Of a stretch of 64,000 nucleotides of DNA, positions 63,278 to 64,000 are shown piece after piece. The DNA lies in contig NZ_JACCFE010000002.1 in NCBI RefSeq assembly GCF_014256275.1, positions 6,212,001-6,276,000 on the forward strand. The letters run 5' to 3'. Each line of letters opens with the position of its first letter. Within the stretch, counting starts at the first letter, position 1. The notes beneath the pieces were generated by a model. That model was not told the DNA's origin, searched no databases, and worked only from the letters and a program-made list of their open reading frames with translations. The DNA is from Rhodococcus sp. 4CII. GTDB lineage: Bacteria > Actinomycetota > Actinomycetes > Mycobacteriales > Mycobacteriaceae. Position numbers and translations under genes: made by a program.

Positions 63278-64000
63278 ATGGCCCTGCTGGTGGCAGGCGC
63301 CCTCTTCATGGAGATCCTCGACGCCACCATCATCACCCCGGCCGTCCCGCTGATCGCCGAGTCCTTCGGTGTCGACGCCGTCGACGTCAACGTCGCGATC
63401 TCCGCGTACCTGGTGACGGTCGCCGTCCTCATCCCCGCCAGCGGGTGGATGGCCGAACGGTTCGGCACCCGCCGCGTGTTCGTGACAGCCATCGCCGTCT
63501 TCACGCTGGCATCGATCGGGTGCGCTGCCAGTGCGTCGCTGCCGATGCTCGTCGCGATGCGGGTGCTCCAGGGCGTCGGTGGTGCCATGATGGTGCCCGT
63601 CGGGCGGCTGGCGGTGCTGCGGTCGAGCACGAAGGGTGACCTGGTCCGCGCGATCGCCCTGCTCACCTGGCCCGCGCTTGCGGCACCCGTCATCGCGCCC
63701 CTGCTCGGCGGTGCGATCGCCACGGTCGGCTCGTGGCGGTGGATCTTCGTCATCAACATTCCGATCGGCCTCCTCGGAATCCTGCTGTCGCTGAAGCTGG
63801 TTCACGGTTCGCGTGCGCCGTCGACGAGCAGGCTGGACTGGCGGGGACTCCTCGGGGTCGGGACGGGAATCGCCGCGGCCCTGATCGCGCTGGAGAGCAT
63901 CCGCGTGACGGGAACCGACTGGCGCCGGGTCGTGGTCGGGGGAGTGGTCGCGGTCGTCCTGCTCACGGCGTCCGCGGTGCATCTCCTCCGCGCTCGGAAT
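63278..64000 (+). CDS. EmrB/QacA-type MFS transporter, N-terminal part
   Basis: The frame is open to the window end, so only about 241 residues are visible. LFMEILDATIITPAVPLIAESFGV is the opening helix with the D1 acidic motif of drug-proton antiporters, RFGTRRVFV is the motif between helices 2 and 3, and RVLQGVGGAMMVPVGRL is motif C-like. It is probably an exporter. ATG 63278 is used; a TTG at 63233 overlapping the gntR end is an alternative. It could share a transcript with gntR. Confidence 0.82.
   Translation, partial: MALLVAGALFMEILDATIITPAVPLIAESFGVDAVDVNVAISAYLVTVAVLIPASGWMAERFGTRRVFVTAIAVFTLASIGCAASASLPMLVAMRVLQGVGGAMMVPVGRLAVLRSSTKGDLVRAIALLTWPALAAPVIAPLLGGAIATVGSWRWIFVINIPIGLLGILLSLKLVHGSRAPSTSRLDWRGLLGVGTGIAAALIALESIRVTGTDWRRVVVGGVVAVVLLTASAVHLLRARN

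Overview
The window is a high-GC actinobacterial chromosome segment. It most likely comes from a mycolic-acid-producing member of the Rhodococcus group; an R. jostii/R. opacus-type catabolic generalist would fit, but the species is inference. Two things support this. The gene order from about 13.2 to 40.7 kb closely follows the Mycobacterium tuberculosis Rv2478c-Rv2457c block (ssbB, ettA, NAD-gdh, thioesterase, Rv2474c, aglA, glbO, HNH, Rv2468c, pepN, Rv2466c, rpiB, nei1, tig, clpP1, clpP2, clpX). The window also encodes a mycothiol-type DsbA-like oxidoreductase. No insertion sequence, integrase, phage gene or CRISPR array was found.

Region 1 (1-13 kb) is mixed housekeeping and accessory genes. 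It holds the end of a UMF1-family transporter, a small membrane protein, an epoxide-hydrolase-like enzyme, and a DesT/FabR-type TetR regulator divergent from a ferredoxin-reductase plus acyl-desaturase pair. NADP-glutamate dehydrogenase, an HxlR regulator with a divergent SDR-thioesterase pair, a cofactor-free chloroperoxidase-type hydrolase, tRNA-Arg(TCT) and a CopD-CtaG copper/cytochrome-oxidase assembly protein follow.

Region 2 (13-41 kb) is the conserved core: DNA repair (SSB paralogue, dinB under a perfect SOS box, Nei glycosylase), the 1633-residue NAD-glutamate dehydrogenase flanked by two hot-dog thioesterases, and alpha-glucosidase. Truncated haemoglobin, a probable cytochrome aa3 small subunit, aminopeptidase N, mycothiol-linked redox genes, two tRNAs, and the Tig-ClpP1-ClpP2-ClpX protein quality-control set complete it.

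Region 3 (40.7-64 kb) is a cyclitol/polyol catabolic island. It begins with a type II dehydroquinase and a QsuB-like dehydroshikimate dehydratase fusion (quinate/shikimate to protocatechuate). Next comes a LacI-regulated three-gene operon (Fe/2-oxoglutarate dioxygenase, IolE-like TIM barrel, Gfo/Idh dehydrogenase) whose substrate is unknown. This is the best candidate here for an undescribed pathway. The rest is a complete myo-inositol pathway: a transporter with its own LacI regulator and tandem operators, and the leftward run iolC-aldolase-iolB-iolD-iolE-iolG-iolH-iolA, followed after a hairpin by an NDH-2 dehydrogenase and a ROK kinase. A divergent GntR/UTRA regulator probably controls the run. 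The window ends inside an MFS transporter gene.
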